From Canibacter sp052085365 (GTDB taxonomy: Bacteria > Actinomycetota > Actinomycetes > Actinomycetales > Microbacteriaceae), in NCBI GenBank assembly GCA_052085365.1, contig JBQDFP010000005.1:44045-108044 (forward strand): a stretch of 64,000 nt of DNA. Reading direction: 5' to 3'. The notes under the pieces were generated by a model, which made no database searches, was not told the DNA's origin, and saw nothing but the letters and a program-made list of their open reading frames with translations. Positions 17,653-25,072 of this stretch are shown in pieces. Positions within the stretch are counted from its first letter, which is position 1. Each line of letters opens with the position of its first letter. Position numbers and translations under genes: made by a program.

Positions 17653-18435
17653 CTAATCTGAAAGGTTCAAACGAGGAAGCGCTGAAATTAGTCCGCGCGT
17701 ATATTCGTGCCGGGGCGTGTTAAAGATTTGATCCACAGACCCCGTTTCAACAATTTTGCCAGCCTGCATCACAGCAATACGTTCGGCAAGCTTTGGAACC
17801 ACGGCTAGATCATGTGTGACGGTAATGAGTGTGAGCCCCATTTCTTGGCGTAGGTCACGGAGCAGATCAAGCAGACGGCCACGCACGAGCACGTCGAGTG
17901 CGCTCACAGGCTCATCGCCAACCAGTACATCGGGTCGATGCACAAGCGCACGTGCAAGGGCAACGCGCTGGCGTTGACCGCCTGAAAACTCGCGTGGATA
18001 TCGGTCGAATGTATCGTCCGGAAGCTCCATTCTCGACATGATCGCTTCCGCAGCTTCGCGATGATCACCCGGTGCACCGATCGCTTCAAGAGGTTCGATC
18101 ACGCTCTTACCGACTGTGCGCCGCGGGTTCAATGTCGAATACGGGTCTTGAAACACAAGACCGGTGCGGCTGCGTAGCCACAGCATACGGTCATCACTTT
18201 TGACGGCGCGGCCGTCAAAAGTGATTCGTCCAGAGTTCGGGCTCGTCAGTCCCAGCATGAGCCGAAGTAGCGTAGTTTTCCCGGAGCCTGATTCACCAAC
18301 GATTGCGACACTTTCGCCCGCATAAATATCGAGGCTCACGTCGTCGAGAGCGACCGTTTTTGGCGCAGTACCGATCAGGCGTTTTTCTTGATAGATTTTT
18401 GAAACATTTTCGAGGGAAATGAGTGGATCGCTCAT
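17653..18435 (-). CDS. Oligopeptide-type ABC transporter ATPase (DppF-like)
   Basis: ATP-binding subunit of 260 residues, last gene of a five-gene oligopeptide/nickel-type ABC operon. Walker A GESGSGKTT, signature FSGGQRQRVALARAL, Walker B VLVGDEPVSALD and the switch His in VTHDLAVV are all present, so it should hydrolyse ATP. It lacks the long C-terminal extension with a Cys-rich cluster found in many DppF/OppF proteins. The GTG/ATG start overlaps the stop of the preceding ATPase by four bases. A perfect 33-base inverted repeat lies within its coding sequence at 18193-18225. Confidence 0.9.
   Translation of the reverse strand: MSDPLISLENVSKIYQEKRLIGTAPKTVALDDVSLDIYAGESVAIVGESGSGKTTLLRLMLGLTSPNSGRITFDGRAVKSDDRMLWLRSRTGLVFQDPYSTLNPRRTVGKSVIEPLEAIGAPGDHREAAEAIMSRMELPDDTFDRYPREFSGGQRQRVALARALVHRPDVLVGDEPVSALDVLVRGRLLDLLRDLRQEMGLTLITVTHDLAVVPKLAERIAVMQAGKIVETGSVDQIFNTPRHEYTRGLISALPRLNLSD
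18193..18225. repeat. Perfect inverted repeat inside an ATPase gene
   Basis: 15-base arms (18193-18207 and 18211-18225) match perfectly around a GCG centre, within codons for the segment after Walker A. It has no T-tract on either strand. It could form an mRNA hairpin or be a chance product of coding. Confidence 0.8.
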
Positions 18436-19199
18436 ACGTCACCTCCGGCTGCGCGAATCAATGCGCGGGTGACTTCGTGCTGAGGCCGGCGCAAAATGTC
18501 GTGCACTGCACCTTCTTCTATGAGCCGTCCCTCATGCAGAACGAGTACTTTTTGTGCAACTTGGGATACGACCGCAAGGTCATGGCTGATAAACACAAGT
18601 GACATCTTGTCAGCGTCAGACAAATCACAAAACAGTCGCAAAATATTTTCTTGCACAGTGACATCAAGCGCGGTGGTTGGTTCATCGGCTAACAATAAAG
18701 GGGGAGACGCTGAGATCGCGGCTGCAATGGCTGCGCGTTGGCGTTGACCGCCGGACACTTCGTGCGGAAACGCACGCACCATGCGTTCGGGTTCACGAAA
18801 CCCAACGCGATCAGCAAGCTGAAGCGCAGCCGTATCTCGTTGGTCTCGATCCAACTCGTAGTGGTGCGCGAGCGACGCGGTCATTTGCCGCCCTAAGCGT
18901 TTAAGCGGGTCTAGCGCGGTCTTTGGCTCTTGAAAAACGATGCCGATCTTGTCGCCACGGTAGTCTGCACGAACCTGGGAAGAAACATTTGTCAGCTCGG
19001 TTTCATCGAGCCTAATTGATCCACGTACTTGAGCGTGCGTCGGCAACAGTCCCGCAATGGCAAGCGCAGTGAGGGTCTTACCAGAGCCTGATCCACCAAT
19101 AATTCCGACGCGTTCACCCGTGCCGAGCGAGAACGATATATCGGAAAGCAGCTCTTTTCCGCCAATGGTTACAGTGAGGTTCTTGACGGTGAGGGTCAT
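18432..19199 (-). CDS. Oligopeptide-type ABC transporter ATPase (DppD-like)
   Basis: ATP-binding subunit of 255 residues that should pair with the DppF-like subunit to form an asymmetric ATPase dimer on the cytoplasmic side. Motifs: Walker A GGSGSGKT, Q-loop in IGIVFQEPKTALDPL, signature VSGGQRQRAAIAAA, Walker B LLADEPTTALDV and the His switch in ISHDLAVV. The FQEP and dimer-interface sequences match the DppD/OppD class. Stop and start overlaps of four bases link it to both neighbours. Confidence 0.9.
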   Translation of the reverse strand: MTLTVKNLTVTIGGKELLSDISFSLGTGERVGIIGGSGSGKTLTALAIAGLLPTHAQVRGSIRLDETELTNVSSQVRADYRGDKIGIVFQEPKTALDPLKRLGRQMTASLAHHYELDRDQRDTAALQLADRVGFREPERMVRAFPHEVSGGQRQRAAIAAAISASPPLLLADEPTTALDVTVQENILRLFCDLSDADKMSLVFISHDLAVVSQVAQKVLVLHEGRLIEEGAVHDILRRPQHEVTRALIRAAGGDV

Positions 19200-20023
19200 G
19201 ATCTCATCTCCTCCAACCGAAGATTTGCACCAGGATCGATCGCGACTCGAATAGCGTCACCGAGCACAAAGAAGGCAAGCACAACAAGCGTAATGGCGAG
19301 CCCCGGCCACATCACTGTGAGTGGAAAGACTGAGATGGCGTTTTGTGTTTCAGCCAGCATGCGTCCCCACGAGGGTACTTCGGGGGGCGCGCCAAACCCC
19401 AGATAGGACAGGCTTGACTCGGCGAGAACCGCGAGCCCCATGACAAGAGAAATTTGCACGATAATTACGGGCGCGGCGCTGGGCAAAATATGTCGACTTA
19501 AGATTTTTGGTCGTGAAAGGCCCGCTGCCCGTGCGGCCATGACGTAATCTTCACGCGCGGCTTGAGCCAGTTCAGAACGAGCTATGCGTGCCACGCTCAC
19601 TCCGAAACCAATACCGAGCGCTACAACCACAACCGGAATGCCGCTGCCATAGACGGCCGCAAGCATCATCGCAATTAAGAGCGTAGGAAACGCGATCAGA
19701 ATATCGATGAATACGGTGACAGGTTCTCGCATCCATTTGGGTCCGAGAGCTGACAGCCACGCCAACACAAGACCCAGCGCAAGCGCAAGTATGCCAGTGC
19801 TCAGCGCAACGAGCAATGTGGTGCGACTTCCGACCAGTAGGCGTGAGGCAATGTCTCGCCCGCTGCCGTCGGTGCCAAGCGGGTGAAGCCATGTCGGTGT
19901 TGACCAGATATTGGCGGTGTCAGTGAATGCAGGCGGGTGCGGGACCCAAATAAGTGACACCGCCGCCGCAATACCAAGGAACACCAGTACGGCTACAGAG
20001 AGGATAGTACGTGGTCGCCTCAT
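19196..20023 (-). CDS. Oligopeptide-type ABC transporter permease (DppC-like)
   Basis: Inner-membrane permease of 275 residues with an N-terminal membrane helix, a periplasmic-type segment (HPLGTDGSGRDIASRLL, diagnostic of DppC/OppC) and five further helices. The EAA coupling loop is seen as DYVMAARAAGLSRPKILSRHILP, which contacts the ATPase subunits. It is the partner of the DppB-like permease, with four-base overlaps on both sides. Confidence 0.92.
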   Translation of the reverse strand: MRRPRTILSVAVLVFLGIAAAVSLIWVPHPPAFTDTANIWSTPTWLHPLGTDGSGRDIASRLLVGSRTTLLVALSTGILALALGLVLAWLSALGPKWMREPVTVFIDILIAFPTLLIAMMLAAVYGSGIPVVVVALGIGFGVSVARIARSELAQAAREDYVMAARAAGLSRPKILSRHILPSAAPVIIVQISLVMGLAVLAESSLSYLGFGAPPEVPSWGRMLAETQNAISVFPLTVMWPGLAITLVVLAFFVLGDAIRVAIDPGANLRLEEMRS

Positions 20024-20970
20024 GATTCTGTCCTCAGCCGTGGATCGATAATGCGATGCACAATATCAATCAAGACTCCAATGACGAGGATGAGTCCTGT
20101 CAGTACAAGAAGTGTGCTTTGCACTTTAATCAGATCTCGGTTGCCAACATCGATCACGAGCATACGCCCGAGTCCCGGGAGAGAGAACAGCTGCTCAACC
20201 ACCACGGCACCGATTAATAGGCCGGCTATTTGCAGGCCTAACATGCTGACAATTGACAGCCCCACGCCTGGCAATCCACTGCGCAGTAGTGCCTGCAGGC
20301 GTGTGTACCCAAAGGACATTGCCGTACGTACGTGTTCAGCATGTAATGCTGAGAAGGTCGCGCTTCGGACGAAGCGAAAAAGCACAGCGCCTTCGACAAG
20401 ACCCACTGTAAGCGCGGGAAGGAAGAGTGACCGTAACGCAGCCACGGGCGTTGTCCAGCCTGAGCGGGGGAACCCCTGGGAAGGAAGCCACCCAAGCCAG
20501 TTGGAAAATATCAAGACGACAATGAGGCCCGCCCAAACCACGGGAACTGCTGCGGCCAGCATACTGAGTGAGGTCAAGGTGTTCGTTGCGGCACCTTGTT
20601 TACGGTATGCAGAGAGCACCCCGAGGGGGAGCGCAATTACCAGTGCGATCAGTAAAGAAAGAAACGTCAGCGGAAGTGTCACTGTCGATTTCTGCAGTAT
20701 TTCCGACGCTGACGACGTTCCCGAGATGAGGGAGCGCCCGAGGTCTCCGGTAAGGAAGCCGCCGATCCAATCAAAGTATTGAGCGATGAGAGTTTTATCT
20801 AAGCCAAGCTGTGTGCGTAACGCAGCCACCCGTTCAGGTGAAGCCTGAGTGCCACCGATGATCTGTGCAATATCGCCGGGAAGCAGACGCAGCGTAATAA
20901 AAATTATTACGCTGGCGATCAGCCAGCCAGCCGCGAGGACCAGCAGACGCTTCCCCACATATCTGATCAC
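20020..20970 (-). CDS. Oligopeptide-type ABC transporter permease (DppB-like)
   Basis: Permease of 316 residues with six membrane helices. The N-terminus MIRYVGKRLLVLAAGWLIAS, the LGLDKTLIAQYFDWIGGFLTGDLG segment and the EAA loop EHVRTAMSFGYTRLQALLRSGLP identify the DppB/OppB/NikB class. It forms the translocation path with the DppC-like subunit. It overlaps the substrate-binding-protein gene upstream by four bases. Confidence 0.92.
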   Translation of the reverse strand: MIRYVGKRLLVLAAGWLIASVIIFITLRLLPGDIAQIIGGTQASPERVAALRTQLGLDKTLIAQYFDWIGGFLTGDLGRSLISGTSSASEILQKSTVTLPLTFLSLLIALVIALPLGVLSAYRKQGAATNTLTSLSMLAAAVPVVWAGLIVVLIFSNWLGWLPSQGFPRSGWTTPVAALRSLFLPALTVGLVEGAVLFRFVRSATFSALHAEHVRTAMSFGYTRLQALLRSGLPGVGLSIVSMLGLQIAGLLIGAVVVEQLFSLPGLGRMLVIDVGNRDLIKVQSTLLVLTGLILVIGVLIDIVHRIIDPRLRTES

Positions 20971-22481
20971 TCTGAGATCGTGATCCCTTCAAGCGGAATG
21001 CGTGAGTTCGTGTTTGCCTGTGGGAATCCTTCTACGCCGTGATGCACCACCGTGGTTGGCGTGTAGTTGTACAACCATTTTGCAGGAGCATCTTCAGCAA
21101 CTTTCGTGGCGGCTTCTTGCAGTAGTTTGCTCTCTTCTTCGGTGTCAATAGAATGCAACGAGTCCTGATATAGCTTTTGCACTTCAGCGTTGTCATAGCC
21201 GAAGTAATAGTCAGGGTTTGCGTAGTTTCCGAAATCTCGCGGTTCTGCATGATCAATGTAGCTCAAGTCGTAATCATGGTTGGTGTAAACCGTTTCGAGC
21301 CACGTGCCGAACTCGACAGAATCCACTTTCACACTGATGCCAACCTGCTGAAGCTGACTCGAAATAATGTCGAGTGCGGTCTGCTCGTAGTGGTTTGGTG
21401 CAGTGATGGTCAGGCTCAGGTTCTGAGCACCAGCATCTTCGAGAAGCTGTTTTGCTTTTTCCGGGTCGTATGCGTTCACATCCGTTAAATCGACGTACCC
21501 GGGCTCAAGCTCAGTGATTGGGCTGCCCACAGGTTTACCGTCGCCGCTTTGCGCTTCGATAAGTGCGTCAGTGTCAATCGCGCGACTAATCGCTTCACGG
21601 ACCCGAATGTCGTCAAACGGCGCCTTCGACATGTTGTATGCGAGCGTGAAGACATCGGTGCTCTCTGCACGAATGAGTTCAACATCATCGTTGCCTTCAA
21701 ATTCTGAACGAAGCGTTGGCAGCAGAGCGGTCTGTACATCGACATCACCTTCACGCACCGCGTTCACAGCTGCACGCCCGTCCGGAATAAACCTGAAAAC
21801 CGCGGTTTCAAGTGTCGGGTCATCGCCCCAGTAGTCAGGGTTTGCGTCAAGTGTGAGGCTGTCATTTTGGCGCCAGGACTTAAACACATAGGGGCCAGTG
21901 CCGTTGGCAGAGTTTGACAGATCATTTGTCGCATCAGCCTCAAGAATGAGACCGGGCCGGCTTGCCAGATGCCATAGGAGCTGACTGTTTGGTTCCGCAA
22001 GCTCAATGATTATTGTTTGTTCATCAGGTGACGAAACTTCTGCAGTGGTGTTGAGCAGGTCGGGCGTGAGCGTGTCAGTCAGGCTCGTCACCACATCATC
22101 AGCGGTGAGAGCGTTGCCTGAATGAAACTTCACGTCGTCACGCAGTGTGAACGTGTAGATTTTTCCATCTTCGCTCACGTCCGGCATTTCGGTTGCGAGC
22201 ACCGGTCGAATTTGATCGACAGTTTCAGGCTCGAGACCGACAAGACCCTGATAGACGTTGTCGATTAATATTTGGTCGAGTGCGACACCTGCTGTGTTTC
22301 TCACATCAAGATTTGTGGGTTCGAGGATGAGCCCAATGCTGAGTTCCTGCTTACTTGCAGGTTTTGACCCAATCACACCCCACGTAATGGCGCCCGCAAC
22401 TACAACGGCTGCAACGACAATAAGGGAGATGATGAGGGGCTTGCGATTCTTTTCGCGCTTACGGTACTGCTCACTAGTCAC
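20967..22481 (-). CDS. Membrane-anchored peptide/nickel-type ABC substrate-binding protein
   Basis: Family 5 extracellular solute-binding protein of 504 residues, first gene of the dpp-like operon. Family markers are EPTNLDVRNTAGVALDQILIDNVYQGLV, FTLRDDVKFHSGNALTADDVV and NGTGPYVFKSWRQND. Most Gram-positive members are lipoproteins; this one has no lipobox Cys. It has a basic N-terminus (QYRKREKNRK) and one strong hydrophobic segment at about residues 15-37, ending AITWGVIGSK, with no convincing signal peptidase site, so it is probably tethered by an uncleaved helix. Ligands may be oligopeptides or metal chelates. A new stop-to-start gap of 83 bp separates it from the upstream hydrolase. Confidence 0.9.
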   Translation of the reverse strand: MTSEQYRKREKNRKPLIISLIVVAAVVVAGAITWGVIGSKPASKQELSIGLILEPTNLDVRNTAGVALDQILIDNVYQGLVGLEPETVDQIRPVLATEMPDVSEDGKIYTFTLRDDVKFHSGNALTADDVVTSLTDTLTPDLLNTTAEVSSPDEQTIIIELAEPNSQLLWHLASRPGLILEADATNDLSNSANGTGPYVFKSWRQNDSLTLDANPDYWGDDPTLETAVFRFIPDGRAAVNAVREGDVDVQTALLPTLRSEFEGNDDVELIRAESTDVFTLAYNMSKAPFDDIRVREAISRAIDTDALIEAQSGDGKPVGSPITELEPGYVDLTDVNAYDPEKAKQLLEDAGAQNLSLTITAPNHYEQTALDIISSQLQQVGISVKVDSVEFGTWLETVYTNHDYDLSYIDHAEPRDFGNYANPDYYFGYDNAEVQKLYQDSLHSIDTEEESKLLQEAATKVAEDAPAKWLYNYTPTTVVHHGVEGFPQANTNSRIPLEGITISE

Positions 22482-22564
22482 GACACATCTCCTGAAAACA
22501 ACATGATCATAAGATTACGTTGAAACGCTTCACAGGTTCCAAAGATGACAAAGATTGTTATGTA

Positions 22565-23440
22565 TCAGTGCCTCAGCAACGGGGCGATGACCGCCGCTAG
22601 CTCTGCTGGCACTGCCTCATGTAGATTATGTGGGCCTGCAATGTTAATGACATCTGAGGTTGGAAACTGTGTACGCCACGTAGTCAGATTATCGTCATTG
22701 ACCATGCCAGAGCTTGCTCGTATCAGTGTGTGTTTCACATCCGGAATCTCACTAACTGAGGCATGGTTCGGAAGACCTTCCAGATGAGCGAGATGGTGGA
22801 TCCACTCGATACGACCATCCGACCGGGTCTGGCTGTTGAGCGTCACGCCGCGACGTAACGCCTCACGGTCGGTGCCAATTCCGAAGTCAATGGCACGATC
22901 GACCATCTCTTCAATCGAGCCGAATGAGCGTTGACCGGTTATGAATTCTGCCACAGTGGCCGCGGCGTGCGTCATCGTGACCGTTGGGGTGATGTCAAGC
23001 ACAATGAGTTGTGAGGTGAGACCTGCGTTTGAGGCCGCGATCGTAAGAGCGGTAAGGCCTCCGAGTGAATGCCCGATAAGGGGCACCGGTGCGGGAGCCC
23101 ACTGTCTCAACGCATAAGTGATGTCGGGCGCGATCGTCTCGGGGCTGTAGTCTGCGTCGAGTCTCCAACTACTGTGGCCATGCCCGGGTAAATCAATTGT
23201 GATCGCGGGAACGCCGAGCGCAAAAACCATCGGGTCGAAGCTGTGTGCGTTCAGCCCTGCGCCGTGAAGTGCAACATATTCAGGCGCGCTTTCACCAAAC
23301 TTCAGTGCACTGAGACTCCGCCCGTCCGGCAGGTCTATTGCGATGCGCTGCACCGCAAGAGGATACGCGTGCACTCGTCGTGCATCTGATTCGAGAAAAT
23401 CGAACTCGTTGGGTTGCGGCGACGCTGTGTGTTGAGCCAT
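22565..23440 (-). CDS. Alpha/beta hydrolase
   Basis: Serine hydrolase of 291 residues with the alpha/beta fold. The oxyanion-side HGAGLNAHSFDP motif, DLPGHGHSS, and the nucleophile elbow GHSLGG (Ser125) are clear. The catalytic His is probably in the C-terminal GPHNLHE. No signal peptide is seen. Substrate is unknown; lactonase, esterase or C-C hydrolase are possible. The ATG at 23440 has TAGGAT seven bases upstream and no Shine-Dalgarno, so its message is probably leaderless. It is divergent from the SIP-like gene and on the same strand as the dpp operon downstream. Confidence 0.87.
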   Translation of the reverse strand: MAQHTASPQPNEFDFLESDARRVHAYPLAVQRIAIDLPDGRSLSALKFGESAPEYVALHGAGLNAHSFDPMVFALGVPAITIDLPGHGHSSWRLDADYSPETIAPDITYALRQWAPAPVPLIGHSLGGLTALTIAASNAGLTSQLIVLDITPTVTMTHAAATVAEFITGQRSFGSIEEMVDRAIDFGIGTDREALRRGVTLNSQTRSDGRIEWIHHLAHLEGLPNHASVSEIPDVKHTLIRASSGMVNDDNLTTWRTQFPTSDVINIAGPHNLHEAVPAELAAVIAPLLRH

Positions 23441-23447
23441 GCACTAA

Positions 23448-23453
23448 ATCCTA
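23448..23453 (-). promoter_or_regulatory. -10 element of the alpha/beta hydrolase, leaderless geometry
   Basis: TAGGAT on the minus strand, seven bases before the ATG at 23440. Confidence 0.45.
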
Positions 23454-23459
23454 CCGGGC

Positions 23460-23489
23460 TTCACTATTTAGGGTCGCCTGTCCTATACT
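23460..23489 (+). promoter_or_regulatory. Promoter of the SIP-like gene
   Basis: TTCACT (23460-23465), 18-base spacer, TATACT (23484-23489). The predicted start of transcription falls about three bases before the ATG at 23499. It overlaps the divergent promoter region of the hydrolase. Confidence 0.5.
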
Positions 23490-23498
23490 GGATGAATC

Positions 23499-23867
23499 AT
23501 GACCGTACAGACTCGTCGCTTCCGCCGTGCCCGCACACGCAACCTTCCGACGTATCTGTTCGTAGCGCACGTCGACGATCTGGACGATGTGCAACTGACG
23601 TGTCAAACTTTGCCAATCTGTGCGCACGGTAGGCTGTTTATCGTGGCACCTGATGGCATGCCTAACGTGGCAGTTCCGCCACGTTTGAGCGTGACCGTGC
23701 TCCCGAGCTACGATTCGGCAGAACGAGCCGTTGACGCGTGGATGACCGAAATGATGACCGGTGTCTTCGCATGGTTTACCGATAATACTCACGAAGTGGG
23801 CGAAAGAATTGCACGCCGACATGAGTTAGTGAACGTTCGCTACGGCGCTGGGCTCGGTGGCCTGTAA
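23499..23867 (+). CDS. Small protein resembling the C-terminal part of siderophore-interacting proteins
   Basis: Protein of 122 residues with a basic N-terminus (QTRRFRRARTRN). The segment YLFVAHVDDLDDVQLTCQTL recalls the FVADETGLPA region of the SIP-type flavin/ferric-siderophore reductases, but the FAD-binding barrel is absent. It may therefore be a free-standing remnant or regulatory relative; the match is by eye and weak. ALSO: no membrane helix or signal. It stops six bases before the convergent HEXXH gene. Function unknown. Confidence 0.6.
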   Translation: MTVQTRRFRRARTRNLPTYLFVAHVDDLDDVQLTCQTLPICAHGRLFIVAPDGMPNVAVPPRLSVTVLPSYDSAERAVDAWMTEMMTGVFAWFTDNTHEVGERIARRHELVNVRYGAGLGGL

Positions 23868-23872
23868 ACCTG

Positions 23873-24232
23873 TTATCGGTACCCTCCGTCTGCGAGTCCC
23901 GCTTCAATTTCGAAGCGATTCTTTTTCGGGTCACGGCCTGATAGTGCGTACAGTACCGGCAGGGCAAACCCGAGGACCCGCCACTGCTGCCGGTGGATTT
24001 CTTCGTGCCTGAGCACGGCCTCGCCCACAAGATTACGCGTGAGATAGCAGGCGCCGACACAGACGCCGCCTCGTTTGAAAGCCCACTTAGGCATGCCACG
24101 AAACACCCAGAGATTGCCGTGACGTTCGATTCGGCCCGTGCTGAGTAGACCACCCCATACAAAACCAACGAACGTCGCATACCAGTAGCCAATAAGGGCA
24201 AGCGGCAGTGGTTTTCGGGTATGAATCATCAT
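23873..24232 (-). CDS. Small protein with HEXXH motif
   Basis: Protein of 119 residues. One hydrophobic segment (about residues 10-31) is followed by a soluble part with RHEEIHRQQW, in which H76-E77-x2-H80 matches the HEXXH signature of zinc metallopeptidases; a third metal ligand is not obvious. The protein is shorter than known peptidases and may be a degenerate or non-peptidase relative. I recognise similar small proteins in actinobacteria but no established function. The ATG overlaps the DUF3097 stop by four bases, so the two are translationally coupled. Confidence 0.65.
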   Translation of the reverse strand: MMIHTRKPLPLALIGYWYATFVGFVWGGLLSTGRIERHGNLWVFRGMPKWAFKRGGVCVGACYLTRNLVGEAVLRHEEIHRQQWRVLGFALPVLYALSGRDPKKNRFEIEAGLADGGYR

Positions 24233-25044
24233 TGGGTCACGAAATCTATCAGCTCTTCAACACGACCCACAAGATGTGGGTCTAAGTCTCGAAAATCACG
24301 CACACGGCCGCGTATTCGTTGCCACGCATCAGCGATATCCGCGTGTTCTATTGCGGGCCATCCAAGCGACTTACAGATCCCCGTCTTCCAGTCTTGGCCC
24401 ATGGGAATGTGCGGCCACTCGGATAAACCAACTCGAGCAGGTTTGACTGCCGCCCAAATATCAATAAATGGATGACCGACTACTTTCACGTAAGGTGACG
24501 AGATTTGTTGCGCAATGCGGGTCTCTTTCGTGCCCTTCACCAAATGATCGAGCAAAACTCCAGCACGCCGGCCTTCTTCAGGCTGGAACTGTCCAATAAC
24601 CTCAGCAAGATGATCCGCTCCCTCAAGAAGCTCGACAACAACACCCTCTACGCGAAGGTCATCACCCCAGACCTGTTCGATCAGTTCTGCATCATGTTTG
24701 CCCTCGACAAAGATTCGACTGCCGCGAGCCACACGTGCGCGATTTTGCTCGACTGCAAATGAACCAGACGCTGTGCGCTGTCTTGCTTGCTTGATCTTCG
24801 GCCTTTCGAGCACGACCGGTGCGCCGTCAATCAAGAACCCGTCAGTTATAGGAAACGCGCGAACTTTGCCGCGATAGTCCTCGAGCTGGACGAGGCCTCC
24901 TTGCGCAAGACCCACGACAGCTCCGCACCATTCACTTTGCGTGTGTTCAATGACGAGGCCGCGTGCAAGTGTGACAACGTGACGCTGTGGTGTGCGACTG
25001 CGCGGCTCGGCGAGGGGGTCGCGGTCATATCGTTCATCAAACAC
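24229..25044 (-). CDS. DUF3097 family protein
   Basis: Actinobacterial DUF3097 protein of 271 residues. A C-terminal part has FVEGKHDAELIEQVWGDDLR and VVELLEGADHL, a Toprim-like pattern (conserved Glu then Asp-x-Asp-like residues), followed by GVLLDHLVKGTKE and VVGHPFIDIWAAVKP. The N-terminal part is a small beta-rich region. Toprim-type nucleic acid binding is an inference; the function of the family is not established. The GTG start at 25044 has TATCGT six bases upstream and no Shine-Dalgarno. First gene of a two-gene unit with the HEXXH protein. Confidence 0.88.
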   Translation of the reverse strand: MFDERYDRDPLAEPRSRTPQRHVVTLARGLVIEHTQSEWCGAVVGLAQGGLVQLEDYRGKVRAFPITDGFLIDGAPVVLERPKIKQARQRTASGSFAVEQNRARVARGSRIFVEGKHDAELIEQVWGDDLRVEGVVVELLEGADHLAEVIGQFQPEEGRRAGVLLDHLVKGTKETRIAQQISSPYVKVVGHPFIDIWAAVKPARVGLSEWPHIPMGQDWKTGICKSLGWPAIEHADIADAWQRIRGRVRDFRDLDPHLVGRVEELIDFVTQ

Positions 25045-25050
25045 ACTACG

Positions 25051-25056
25051 ACGATA
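25051..25056 (-). promoter_or_regulatory. -10 element of the DUF3097 gene, leaderless geometry
   Basis: TATCGT on the minus strand, six bases before the GTG at 25044. It lies four bases from the opposing -10 at 25061-25066. Confidence 0.4.
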
Positions 25057-25060
25057 GCGT

Positions 25061-25066
25061 TAAAGT
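25061..25066 (+). promoter_or_regulatory. -10 element of the 3-hydroxyisobutyryl-CoA hydrolase gene, leaderless geometry
   Basis: TAAAGT ends six bases before the ATG at 25073. It is back to back with the opposing -10. Confidence 0.45.
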
Positions 25067-25072
25067 GTGAGC

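Noticed and set aside
18193..18225. Reading the inverted repeat as an intrinsic terminator
   Set aside because: There is no T-tract on either strand and it is in the middle of an intact gene.
20051..20782. Open frame of 243 codons on the plus strand across the DppB-like permease gene
   Set aside because: Shadow frame of a clear permease; the product is Ser/Arg/Thr-rich without hydrophobic helices or motifs.
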